A stretch of 64,000 bases of DNA, from NCBI GenBank assembly GCA_028288485.1, contig JAQBNO010000078.1:1-64000 (forward strand), written 5' to 3'. Shown piece by piece: positions 20,636-30,192 of the stretch. Made by a program: the position numbers and the translations under genes. This DNA is from Segetibacter sp. (lineage in GTDB: Bacteria; Bacteroidota; Bacteroidia; Chitinophagales; Chitinophagaceae). The notes below the pieces were generated by a model. The model was not told where the DNA came from. It searched no databases and was given only the letters and a program-made list of their open reading frames with translations. Numbering within the stretch: the stretch's first letter is position 1; every line of letters begins with the position of its first letter.

Positions 20636-22876
20636 ATGGATTATATAAAAACATATAAAAGCTTTATAAACAGCCATTATCTAAGTGAAGGAGTAAGGAT
20701 AACAACTGGTGTTCTGCTTCCCGCTTTCTTAATGAATTACTTTAGCCTGCTTTCGACCGGCATTGTAATTTCATTGGGTGCTTTATTTGTAAGTATTACC
20801 GACAGCCCTGGCCCCATACACCACCGCAGAAACGGCATGCTTGCCTGTATTGCTGCTATCTTTTTAGTGACTCTTTCAGCCGGCTTTATCGCCGGTTCAC
20901 CTGTGCTGTTAACACTGTTTCTTGCTGTTGCTTGTTTTTTCTTTTCGATGATTGGCATTTATGGAGCAAGACCTACTTCGATAGGTACTGCTGCTATGAT
21001 TGTCCTTACGCTAAGTTTTGATCCACAACTAAACCTGGTCACCCCGCTACAGGTCGTTCAACACTCCCTCTACATGGTCTCCGGCGGTTTATGGTACATG
21101 TGTTTTAGCACCTTGCTGTACAACTTCCGGCCATATCGATTGGCCCAGCAGGCACTTGGAGACTGCATCCAGGCTACGGCCCAGTACATGCTGATAAGAG
21201 CAGAGTTTTATAAAAAACAGGTGGATTATGAAAGTACTTATAAACAGGTGCTTCAACAACAAGCCGTAGTCCAGCACAAGCAAAATGAGCTGTCTGAATT
21301 GTTATTTAAGACACGGAGTATTGTAAAAGAATCTACAAATGTTGGCCGAACGCTCGTCATGATTTACATGGATGTCGCTGATATTTTTGAAAGGATAATG
21401 ATGTCACACCAGCAATATAGTCTCTTGCATGCCTATTTTGATGAAACTGATATTTTAGATGATTATTATACCATTGCAAGAGAACTGGGCAATGAATTGT
21501 ATGAAGTAGGAATTGCAGTACAAAGCGGTGAACAGTCTACTTCAAATGGTATTTTACTCGAGCACATACACAAAACACGGGAAAAGCTGGATAACTTAAG
21601 ACTGAGCTACCTAAAGCCTGACAATATTGAGGGGTTCATAAGCCTTAGACGGATCCTGGAAAATATAGCAGACCTGGGGGAACGGCTAAATATCTTGCAC
21701 AAGTACACTACTTATGACAAATCAATTAAACAAAAACAAATTAAGGAAGCGGGTTATGAAAAACTGATTTCTTCGCAGCAGATCACGCCCGGTCTTTTTA
21801 TCGATAATTTTACATTAAAATCAGATACTTTTCGCCACTCGTTAAGGGTTAGTATAGCAATTGTAGTAGGATACCTCGTGACTCAATTGTTTAATATAGG
21901 TCACAGCTACTGGGTGTTGCTCACAATTATCGTAATATTAAAACCTGCTTACAGTTTAACAAAACAAAGAAACGCAGACAGGCTACTCGGAACTTTTGCC
22001 GGCATATTTATAGGAATTATCATTTTGTATTTTATTAAAAATGAGACAGTTTTACTGGTGCTTCTCATTTTATTTATGGCGGGCGCTTATACATTCATGC
22101 GCACCAACTACTTCATAATGGTGTTTTTAATGACACCATACCTGATACTATTTTATCACCTTCTTAACCCTACAAATTTCACTATTTTACTTAAAGACCG
22201 CGTTGTAGATACTATTATTGGATCTGTGATAGCGTTTGCGGCCAGCTTCTTTTTGTTTCCTGCCTGGGAACGAGAAAAAATAAAACCCTTAATGGTAACC
22301 ATGCTTGCTGAAGTAAAAGGGTATTTTACTTTAATTGCAAATGCTTTTAACGGACAAATGATAACCAGGAGCGAACAACAAGTTGGAAGAAGAAACGCGC
22401 TTGTAGCATTAGCTAACTTATCAGATGCATTCAACCGGATGTTGTCAGAGCCTAAATCGCAACAAAAAGAAACAGAAACTTTACACCAGTTCGTCGTGTT
22501 AAATCACATGCTTACTTCGTACATAGCAACCTTATCGCACTACCTGCAAATGAAGACCATTCCCTATACATCGGAAGAGTTTGTAAAAGTGGCGGAAGAC
22601 ATCCAGAAGTATTTCACAAATGCAATTGGAATTTTAGAAGGTTCCGACAACCTCGATACCCTTATTAGTTATAAAGATTCGTTACGTCATTTAAATGAAC
22701 GAGCGAATAACCTGTTACAAAAAAGAAAACAGGAATTGAAGGATGGGTTAATGGAAAGCGCCACACGCCAATCGCTTTTTGACCTTAAATCTATTGTAGA
22801 CCAATTTAACCTGATCTACAACGTGGCTGTGGATATCAATAAAGTTTCACAGAGCCTGGCTCCAACTTTAAATTAA
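20636..22876 (+). CDS. FUSC family membrane protein (YccS/YhfK-like)
   Basis: 746 aa with two TM blocks and a central soluble domain; SYWVLLTIIVILKPAYSLTKQRNADRLLGTFAG. Confidence 0.85.
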   Translation: MDYIKTYKSFINSHYLSEGVRITTGVLLPAFLMNYFSLLSTGIVISLGALFVSITDSPGPIHHRRNGMLACIAAIFLVTLSAGFIAGSPVLLTLFLAVACFFFSMIGIYGARPTSIGTAAMIVLTLSFDPQLNLVTPLQVVQHSLYMVSGGLWYMCFSTLLYNFRPYRLAQQALGDCIQATAQYMLIRAEFYKKQVDYESTYKQVLQQQAVVQHKQNELSELLFKTRSIVKESTNVGRTLVMIYMDVADIFERIMMSHQQYSLLHAYFDETDILDDYYTIARELGNELYEVGIAVQSGEQSTSNGILLEHIHKTREKLDNLRLSYLKPDNIEGFISLRRILENIADLGERLNILHKYTTYDKSIKQKQIKEAGYEKLISSQQITPGLFIDNFTLKSDTFRHSLRVSIAIVVGYLVTQLFNIGHSYWVLLTIIVILKPAYSLTKQRNADRLLGTFAGIFIGIIILYFIKNETVLLVLLILFMAGAYTFMRTNYFIMVFLMTPYLILFYHLLNPTNFTILLKDRVVDTIIGSVIAFAASFFLFPAWEREKIKPLMVTMLAEVKGYFTLIANAFNGQMITRSEQQVGRRNALVALANLSDAFNRMLSEPKSQQKETETLHQFVVLNHMLTSYIATLSHYLQMKTIPYTSEEFVKVAEDIQKYFTNAIGILEGSDNLDTLISYKDSLRHLNERANNLLQKRKQELKDGLMESATRQSLFDLKSIVDQFNLIYNVAVDINKVSQSLAPTLN

Positions 22877-22977
22877 GCAAGATCGCTGGTATAAATTATA
22901 CTACTAATATTTGGGGCATTAAAAAGGCCTGCAATAAATGCAAACCTTTAATGTTTTATGTTGCTATGTCTCGAAAA

Positions 22978-23034
22978 GTATAAGTGTGCGACGCAACGAT
23001 GTACAATAAATGATTAAAAGCGGGGCTCCAAAAA
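22978..23034 (+). repeat. Dispersed intergenic repeat, family 1
   Basis: GTATAAGTGTGCGACGCAACGATGTACAATAAATGATTAAAAGCGGGGCTCCAAAAA, abutting the korA stop codon. Confidence 0.75.
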
Positions 23035-24888
23035 TCACTCCTCTTCTATCAGCTTCTTCACCTCGTCAACTAGTTCACCTTTCGTGATTGGTATTCCCAT
23101 TATTTTATTATACCCCTTTGCATCAACAAGGTATTTGTCGCGAATTATTTTTATTAACTGCCCATTATTGATTTCGGGAATTAGAACGTGATCATAATTT
23201 TTCAATATGTCGCCAAGGTTTCGTGGAAACGGCCGAACATATCGAAGATGGGCATGTGCTACAGTGTAGCCTTCATTTAAAAGTTCTATAACCGCACTTT
23301 TAATCGCACCGTACGTACTTCCCCATCCGAGAATCAAAACTTTACCTTTTTCAGGGCCATTGTCTAATCTTTGTTCAGGAATGTATTGCGCAATTTTCTC
23401 CACCTTTTCTTCCCTTATTTTAACCATCAACTGGTGGTTATCGGGGTCGTAACTTACATTACCGGTAATGTTTTGCTTCTCGATGCCACCAACCCTGTGT
23501 TCAAGCCCTGGAGTTCCGGGAACAGCCCAGGGGCGTACCAGTTTTTCGTCTCTCAAATATGGCTGAAACTTCTCCTCGTGGTCGCCAAGTTCTTTCTTGA
23601 ACTTAACCTCGATTTTATGTAGCTCACTACTTTGGGGAAACTTCCATGGTTCTGATCCGTTTGCAATGAAACCGTCGCTGAGTAAGATTACGGGCGTCAT
23701 ATGTTGAACAGAAATTCTTACGGCTTCATACACGGCGGCAAAACAGTCGCTCGGTGTCGACGCGGCTACAACAGGCATAGGACACTCTCCATTTCTTCCG
23801 TAATAAGCCTGCAGCAAATCACTCTGCTCGGTCTTAGTAGGCAAACCGGTTGAAGGACCGCCACGCTGAACATTTATTATAAGCAAAGGAATTTCCAGCA
23901 TCACCGCAAGTCCCATTGCTTCCGCCTTTAATGCCATGCCCGGGCCTGATGTTGTTGTTACTCCCAGCAACCCGCCATAACTTGCCCCAATGGCAGAAGT
24001 AATTGCAGCAATTTCATCTTCCGCCTGGAAGGTTTTTATTCCAAACGATTTATGTTTACTTAGCTCGTGTAGAATGTCGGAAGCGGGTGTAATTGGGTAA
24101 GACCCTAAAAATAATTGCAAACCACTTTTCTGACTAGCGGCAATCAAACCGTAACTTAAAGCCTGGTTACCCATAATGTTGCGGTAATTGCCTTTCACCA
24201 TTTTCGCTTTGTCTACACGGTAACGGGTAGTAAAAGTTTCGGTGGTATCGGCATAGTTAAACCCCGCCTGCAGCGCTTTAATATTACTCTGCAAAATGGT
24301 ATCTTTCTTACCAAACTTCTCCGTTAAAAAATTTATGGTATTATCCATATCTCTATTGTACATCCAGTATAAAAAGCCCAGGACAAACATGTTTTTTGCC
24401 CGGTCTTTTTCCTTAGTACCCATTTCATATTCCTTCAGGGCTTCACGGGTAAGCTTGGTAACATCAATTTTAATCAGTTCATAATTACCAAGACTATCAT
24501 CTTCCAAAGGATTAACGCCATCAGGATAATTAGCCAACCGAAGATTTTTTGCATCGAAACCATCAGTGTTTGCAATGATCCTTCCACCCTTTTTCAGGTT
24601 CTTCATGTTTACTTTAAGTGCAGCAGCATTCATAGCCACCAAAACATCACAGTCATCGCCGGGCGTAAATATCCTGTCGCTGCTAAAGTGAAGCTGGAAG
24701 CCGCTTACTCCCGGTAACGTACCTATCGGTGCACGAATTTCGGCAGGAAAGTCGGGGAAAGTTGCGAGATCTATTCCTAATAATGCCGTGTTATTGGTAA
24801 ACTGGCTTCCCGTTAACTGCATTCCATCGCCGCTATCACCAGCAAATTTTATAACTACGTCCTGTAAAACTTCTTCTTTAGTGTTCAT
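23035..24888 (-). CDS. korA: 2-oxoacid:acceptor oxidoreductase subunit alpha (KorA-like, gamma-alpha fusion)
   Basis: VIKFAGDSGDGMQLTGSQF gamma-type N-terminus; LGSYPITPASDILHELSKH; RGGPSTGLPTKTEQSDL. Confidence 0.88.
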   Translation of the reverse strand: MNTKEEVLQDVVIKFAGDSGDGMQLTGSQFTNNTALLGIDLATFPDFPAEIRAPIGTLPGVSGFQLHFSSDRIFTPGDDCDVLVAMNAAALKVNMKNLKKGGRIIANTDGFDAKNLRLANYPDGVNPLEDDSLGNYELIKIDVTKLTREALKEYEMGTKEKDRAKNMFVLGFLYWMYNRDMDNTINFLTEKFGKKDTILQSNIKALQAGFNYADTTETFTTRYRVDKAKMVKGNYRNIMGNQALSYGLIAASQKSGLQLFLGSYPITPASDILHELSKHKSFGIKTFQAEDEIAAITSAIGASYGGLLGVTTTSGPGMALKAEAMGLAVMLEIPLLIINVQRGGPSTGLPTKTEQSDLLQAYYGRNGECPMPVVAASTPSDCFAAVYEAVRISVQHMTPVILLSDGFIANGSEPWKFPQSSELHKIEVKFKKELGDHEEKFQPYLRDEKLVRPWAVPGTPGLEHRVGGIEKQNITGNVSYDPDNHQLMVKIREEKVEKIAQYIPEQRLDNGPEKGKVLILGWGSTYGAIKSAVIELLNEGYTVAHAHLRYVRPFPRNLGDILKNYDHVLIPEINNGQLIKIIRDKYLVDAKGYNKIMGIPITKGELVDEVKKLIEEE

Positions 24889-25131
24889 TTAAACTAATTG
24901 TCTGTCACATTAAACAATTTGCAAAAGTACTACAACTAAGGGTAGAAATAGGTCTGATTTTGGTAATAAAACTACTGTTACTCTTAACAAAAGTATAAAT
25001 AAGGCTTTGCCGATCTGCATAATTTATAGCAAAAAATAATATGCAATGGCGGCAGGCAATTTTTTCATACTCATAACAATGGGTGATTTATATTTGTTAC
25101 ACGACATTAAACAAAAACAAAAATTATAATT

Positions 25132-25899
25132 ATGGCAATTTTTAAATCGGGAAATCCAACGCTTAGCGAAAAGATTTTCAATACAACGTTATCCGATCAG
25201 CAGCAAGGGGTGATGACAGCGCGTGGTGCAATGAATAAATTCGGATTTCTATTTTTAATGGTAATTGCCGGTGCTGCATTCAACTGGCATTTATACTCCC
25301 AGGGAAAGGGTGCAACGATGATGCCTTTAATGTGGACTGGTGCGATTGGAGGATTGGTTGTTGCTTTAGTCATTACATTTAAGCGTACCTGGGCTCCTTT
25401 CCTGGCACCTCTTTATGGTTTACTCGAAGGCTTATTTGTAGGAGGCATTTCAGCGTTAATGAATGACATCTTTGGGCAAAAGTATCCCGGTATTATTATG
25501 CATTCTGTTGGCCTTACGCTTGGAGTAGCAGTAGCTATGTACCTGTTGTATAACTTCAGAATTATCAGGGCCACTGAAAAGTTTAAATCGGTAATTATGA
25601 TGGCCACTGCAGGTATAGCTATCTTTTACCTTGTTACCTGGGTTGTACGGTTGTTTGGTGTACAAATGGATTTCATGATGATGGGAAATGGCAGCCTTTT
25701 AGGCATTGGCATCAGCTTGTTTGTTGTAGTAATCGCCGCACTGAACTTAATCATGGATTTCGATATGATAGAACAAGGCGCTGAAATGGGTGCTCCAAAA
25801 TACATGGAATGGTATTGCGCTTTCGGCCTTATGGTTACTATTGTATGGTTGTATATTGAAATGCTTAAATTATTAAGCAGGTTGGGCAGCAGGGACTAG
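25132..25899 (+). CDS. Bax inhibitor-1/YccA family membrane protein
   Basis: Seven-TM ORF; GLLEGLFVGGIS, DFDMIEQGAEMGAPKYMEWYCAFGL. Confidence 0.9.
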   Translation: MAIFKSGNPTLSEKIFNTTLSDQQQGVMTARGAMNKFGFLFLMVIAGAAFNWHLYSQGKGATMMPLMWTGAIGGLVVALVITFKRTWAPFLAPLYGLLEGLFVGGISALMNDIFGQKYPGIIMHSVGLTLGVAVAMYLLYNFRIIRATEKFKSVIMMATAGIAIFYLVTWVVRLFGVQMDFMMMGNGSLLGIGISLFVVVIAALNLIMDFDMIEQGAEMGAPKYMEWYCAFGLMVTIVWLYIEMLKLLSRLGSRD

Positions 25900-25926
25900 A
25901 AAGACGACTTGGAAATTCTAATAATT

Positions 25927-25962
25927 AAGCCGGACTCTTTAAAGGTCCGGCTTTTCTTTTTT
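25927..25962 (+). terminator. Rho-independent terminator
   Basis: AAGCCGGAC-TCTTTAAAG-GTCCGGCTTTTCTTTTTT. Confidence 0.8.
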
Positions 25963-26013
25963 GGAGCCAACTTGAGTACTACTATTCGGCATTCTTGTGT
26001 CACTCACTTGTAC
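25957..26013 (-). repeat. Dispersed intergenic repeat, family 1 (GAGTGACAC subtype)
   Basis: Reverse complement AGTACAAGTGAGTGACACAAGAATGCCGAATAGTAGTACTCAAGTTGGCTCCAAAAAA. Confidence 0.75.
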
Positions 26014-26050
26014 TTGTAACGCCTGGTGCAGCGTTATTTTGATGGCGAAG

Positions 26051-26848
26051 CTAATATCCGTCGCCGTCAAGCACATTTCCTAATCCACCTAAAATGCTTC
26101 CTTCTTCTTTACGATTGGTCGTGCCGTATGACAAAATTCTGCTAGCTAGCCTGCTTACCGGCAACGTTTGAATCCACACTTTTCCCGGCCCTCTAAGGGT
26201 TGCAAAAAATAATCCTTCCCCTCCAAAAATAGAATTACGAATGCCTCCTATAAATTGTATATCGTAATCTACTGTTTGTGTTATAGCCACCATGCAACCC
26301 GTGTCTATTTTTATTAATTCACCGGCCTGTAACACTCTCTCGAAAACATGTCCTCCTGCGTGAACGAATGCCATGCCATCACCTTCGAGCTTTTCCATTA
26401 TAAAACCCTCCCCGCCAAAAATGCCTGTGCCTAATCTTCGCTGGAAGTCTATTCCTATACTTACCCCTTTAGCAGCGCATAGAAACGCGTCTTTTTGACA
26501 AATCACCTTCCCTCCCAGTCTTGAAAGATCCAAAGGAATAATTTTCCCGGGATAGGGTGAAGCAAAGCTCACTTTCCTTTTTCCGTAACCGGTATTTGTA
26601 AAAGCAGTCATGAAAAGGCTTTCACCTACAATCAATCTTTTGCCTGCTCCTAAAAGCTTTCCTAATAAGCCTCCCTGCGCCTGCTTCTGGCTGCCATCAC
26701 CGAATATGGTTTGCATTTGTATTCCGTCGTCCATCATCATAAAGCTGCCGCTTTCTGCTATGGCTGTTTCGTTCGGATCTAATTCAATCTCTACATATTG
26801 CATTTCTTCACCAACAATACGATAATCAATTTCATGGTTTGTAGGCAT
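26051..26848 (-). CDS. TIGR00266/AIM24 family protein
   Basis: Glycine-rich repeats ([41 protein letters not shown]). Start chosen at [11 protein letters not shown]. Confidence 0.85.
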   Translation of the reverse strand: MPTNHEIDYRIVGEEMQYVEIELDPNETAIAESGSFMMMDDGIQMQTIFGDGSQKQAQGGLLGKLLGAGKRLIVGESLFMTAFTNTGYGKRKVSFASPYPGKIIPLDLSRLGGKVICQKDAFLCAAKGVSIGIDFQRRLGTGIFGGEGFIMEKLEGDGMAFVHAGGHVFERVLQAGELIKIDTGCMVAITQTVDYDIQFIGGIRNSIFGGEGLFFATLRGPGKVWIQTLPVSRLASRILSYGTTNRKEEGSILGGLGNVLDGDGY

Positions 26849-27045
26849 ACAGTATTTTTTTTGAAAGTAAATATATTTACGCCACACGCAAATAAAAAGG
26901 GCTCACTAATCTTTTTGTAAACTTTGTTACCCGGTAAATTGTAGTAACATTTTTATGTTAAGGTGAAGGTTTCCCGATCCCGTGGAGCTAGAGGCCTATG
27001 AGCAGTACCAGATACAAGGCGATCGCTCAGCGCTGCTGCAAGTGT

Positions 27046-27104
27046 TGAAGAGTGCGACGCAACGATGTTTAATTGTTGCACGAAAGCCGGTCCCACAAAA
27101 AAAG
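27046..27104 (+). repeat. Dispersed intergenic repeat, family 1
   Basis: TGAAGAGTGCGACGCAACGATGTTTAATTGTTGCACGAAAGCCGGTCCCACAAAAAAA. Confidence 0.75.
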
Positions 27105-27132
27105 AAAACGATAGCAAGCCGGGAAGTTGTCA

Positions 27133-27861
27133 TCAAAGGAAGTGTTGGACCATTTGCTGCCAAAACCGTGGACGATGTGCTTCACCGTCCCACATCTCGA
27201 GTGTATTGGGGATCCCCTTTTTCAGCAATGTCTGGTGTAAATGCTCGTTGTTGGGGAAAAAAGGATCTTCCTTTCCGATAGCCAAAACGATCTCCATTTT
27301 TTTTATTTGCGCTATCACTGAAGGATCCGTAAGGTTGGTCATAAACTGGCTCGGCATATTTAAATACACGTTCTCGTCGTGATACCCGTCAAACAGATCA
27401 GGAAAACAATCGGTTTTCGTTGTCAGGTCGTATCTTCCGCTCATGCCCACGACTTTGCTAAACAAGTGCGGGTGCCGGAAAGCAATATTGACAGCATGAT
27501 ATGCACCCAAACTGCAGCCGGAGGCAACAATATAATTATTTTGATTTTTATATTTTATTAAAGGCATTACCTCCTCTACGATATACTGCTCGTATTGGAT
27601 GTGACGTAAAATACGCTGGCTCGGGTGACTGCAGGTACAATAAAAGCTCTCGATATCTACACTATCCACACAAAACACCTGGATTAAACCACGGTTTATT
27701 TTATCAGAAATAGCATCAATTACTTTCCAGTTCTCGTAGTCGTAAAAGCGTGCAGTGCGGGTTGGAAAAAAAAGAATAGGTGTTCCGGCATGACCAAACA
27801 CCAGCAACTCCATATCTCTCTTAAGCCGGGGACTACGCCATTTAAAATATTCTCGTTTCAT
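27133..27861 (-). CDS. Esterase family alpha/beta hydrolase
   Basis: VASGCSLGAYHAVNIAFRHPHLF nucleophile elbow; downstream GEAHRPRFW. Confidence 0.85.
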   Translation of the reverse strand: MKREYFKWRSPRLKRDMELLVFGHAGTPILFFPTRTARFYDYENWKVIDAISDKINRGLIQVFCVDSVDIESFYCTCSHPSQRILRHIQYEQYIVEEVMPLIKYKNQNNYIVASGCSLGAYHAVNIAFRHPHLFSKVVGMSGRYDLTTKTDCFPDLFDGYHDENVYLNMPSQFMTNLTDPSVIAQIKKMEIVLAIGKEDPFFPNNEHLHQTLLKKGIPNTLEMWDGEAHRPRFWQQMVQHFL

Positions 27862-27888
27862 GGGCTGAGGTAATAGAGATTTTTAAGG

Positions 27889-28497
27889 CTAATGCACTTT
27901 CGCTTTCAGTAAACACTCGTTCAATACAATTTGCTTCCATACCGAGTAGCCGTCGCTATTCAGGTGAAGGCCATCAGCTTCAAATAAAGAAGCAAGGGGT
28001 TTGCCATCCTTTCCAATCATCCTGTCGAATACGTTCACATAAAAATCCCTTTCAGTTCTTTTATAAATATCTTCTTCTATGAGTTTATTCGTCTGAATAA
28101 TCTCTTTCAGAATTTCCATGCGGCTGATACTCGGCTTAATCGAAATATAATAAAAGATCGTTTGGGGGAAGGTTTCCCTTAGCTTGATCATAAATTCCCT
28201 AAAAAATATCAGTACTTCTTCCGGGTGGCGGCCATCGCCGAGGTCGTTATCCCCCGCATATAAAATAAAAGTTTTGGGATTACGGATGGGAGCAACAATA
28301 CGGTCGAAAAACCAAACGCATGCGGCAAGTGTAGATCCACCGAAACCTAAATTTACAGGCTTATAATCTTCAAAATCATCATACAAGGTTGTCCAAAGCC
28401 TGATGGAAGAACTACCATAAAAAACCGTTTTCGGTTCATACGAACAACTCATTCTTTCCGTTACTGCTGCACTCACATCTTCTTCATACCAATCCAT
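27889..28497 (-). CDS. SGNH/GDSL-type hydrolase
   Basis: VFYGSSSIRLW, NLGFGGST, YAGDNDLGDG, DGLHLNSDGY. Confidence 0.85.
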   Translation of the reverse strand: MDWYEEDVSAAVTERMSCSYEPKTVFYGSSSIRLWTTLYDDFEDYKPVNLGFGGSTLAACVWFFDRIVAPIRNPKTFILYAGDNDLGDGRHPEEVLIFFREFMIKLRETFPQTIFYYISIKPSISRMEILKEIIQTNKLIEEDIYKRTERDFYVNVFDRMIGKDGKPLASLFEADGLHLNSDGYSVWKQIVLNECLLKAKVH

Positions 28498-28753
28498 TCT
28501 ACATACTTTTCTACTTTATGTCAAAAGTAATACCATGGTTAAAACTGTCTATTTGTGCAACCTTCTGTTGCCCCTTGTGCTCTATGAACTTCGATAATTC
28601 TGCTGAAAAAGGTTGTGCAGTTATACTTCGTAATATCAGGATCACGCTATTTTGTATAGAGAAAGACACTGCCCGGTAAATTTGTTAAAGAAATGTACAA
28701 AATAAATTCCTTAATTTGTCTGACCTTTCCCGAAAATTCACAAACGACCTTGT

Positions 28754-29173
28754 ATGCATATCCTAATGGCAGACGATGATAAAGACGACTTTTACATCTT
28801 AAAAGAAGCTGCCGAAAGAACGGGAGAACCATTAAAAGTATCTTATGCGGCCAACTGGCTGGAGATATGGAAATTTGTAATTAAAACATTACCCGATATA
28901 CTTTTCCTTGATATAAACATGCCTGTAAAAAACGGGCTGGAATGCTTACAGTTATTGCGCGAGGATAGAAAATACGACGAAGTGCCTATTATTATTTACT
29001 CCACCTCCGTCAGCAAAAGTGATATTGATAAAGCATACGCCCACGGCGCAAACTACTTTATAATAAAGCCGAATGCTATTGATGATATTACCAGTATGGT
29101 AAAAAAATTGTGTTCAATGGGCACGGATGCGCTACGTTCTATTCCGCCGAGGGAAGAGTTTGTAATTATATAG
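28754..29173 (+). CDS. Response regulator, receiver domain only
   Basis: ILMADDDKDDFYILKEA, DILFLDINMPVKNGLECL. Confidence 0.9.
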   Translation: MHILMADDDKDDFYILKEAAERTGEPLKVSYAANWLEIWKFVIKTLPDILFLDINMPVKNGLECLQLLREDRKYDEVPIIIYSTSVSKSDIDKAYAHGANYFIIKPNAIDDITSMVKKLCSMGTDALRSIPPREEFVII

Positions 29174-29212
29174 CCGCACTTTTCTATCAACAATATTTAG
29201 TCCTGGAACTTT

Positions 29213-29712
29213 TCATAAGCAGGTTTTAAGCCTTTTAAATAAGCAAAAGGAGGCTAAAAGGTAGAACAGTATTTTCTGAACTAGAAAAGAAGTCTTTGAG
29301 AGCCTGAAAATATTTGGAAACTGATTGGCCATTAGGGCTGGTTGTAATAACCCCGGCATTCCTGCATCGTTTGTTTTACCATCATTTGCAAGTCCTGTTG
29401 CATTTTCCATAAAATCTTCACTACCGTTTTCTTACCCGAATCATTCCACATACTATGAACCCGGTGTTTTCCGAGATGCCATATATCTCCTGTCTTTAAT
29501 ACCAATTTCTGACCATTAATCTCTGCAACTTCTCCTTCTATTACTGTAAAGTCTTCTTCCTGGTAAGGATGGTAATGCGGTGCCCGTTCTTGTGAATTGT
29601 TTGGTATGTTGATTCCATTTCAAGTAACTGACCTTTGTATCGTTAGCAGTTTGAAGAAACTTAATAGTTTGCCCTGTTTTGGGTTATGGATGATCTTGTT
29701 TTTGCCAGCCAT
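29213..29712 (-). pseudogene. Decayed cupin-domain protein gene (frameshifts)
   Basis: Frame-split translation MAGKNKIIHNPKQGK / IKFLQTANDTK / PHYHPYQEEDFTVIEGEVAEINGQKLVLKTGDIWHLGKHRVHSMWNDSGKKTV / MENATGLANDGKTNDAGMPGLLQPALMANQFPNIFRLSK. Confidence 0.75.
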
Positions 29713-29865
29713 AACTATATGAATAAAAGATGGTGGAATAAACCTTCCAAGTTGAAACTATTAGTAAGAAAAATAAATACTGAAATAGATGAAGGTTAAA
29801 AAGTAATGGGTGAGAGTTAAGCAGAAGCAGTTTCAATAGAAAAATGCATCCCTCTTTTAGTTATT

Positions 29866-29923
29866 ATTTTTGTAGCCGACTTTAGTATCATTATTCATCA
29901 TCGTTGTGTCACTCACTTTTACT
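29866..29923 (-). repeat. Dispersed intergenic repeat, family 1 (GAGTGACAC subtype)
   Basis: Reverse complement AGTAAAAGTGAGTGACACAACGATGATGAATAATGATACTAAAGTCGGCTACAAAAA. Confidence 0.75.
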
Positions 29924-30093
29924 GATAGATATTCTACCGGGCTTTTCAGGTAAGCGATAGATGAATAAATAAAATGCAATACAAGTGAGCAACACTAACT
30001 GACCCGTTAAGAGGAACGATGTTTATTCGAAGGAGTAATGTTGGTAACAAAAAGCACTCAAGATGGGACCACTTCACTCCGTCGGCAATGGCA

Positions 30094-30124
30094 AACAAAA
30101 AATCCCTCCGTTTTTGCGGAGGGA
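30094..30124 (-). terminator. Terminator of ftsZ / end of the dcw cluster
   Basis: TCCCTCCG-loop-CGGAGGGA, with a T-run on the minus strand. Confidence 0.75.
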
Positions 30125-30192
30125 CAACAACTAAAAACACAATCTATAAAACTCACACCAGTTCACCAACCGGTGAGAGTTGCACTGAAAAA

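Noticed and set aside
27018-27030. GGCGATCGCT (HIP1-like GCGATCGC octamer)
   Set aside because: I noticed only one instance, which does not support a HIP-type repeat in this genome.
26982-27382. 99- and 105-aa plus-strand ORFs
   Set aside because: They combine family 1 repeat sequence with the antisense strand of the esterase gene.
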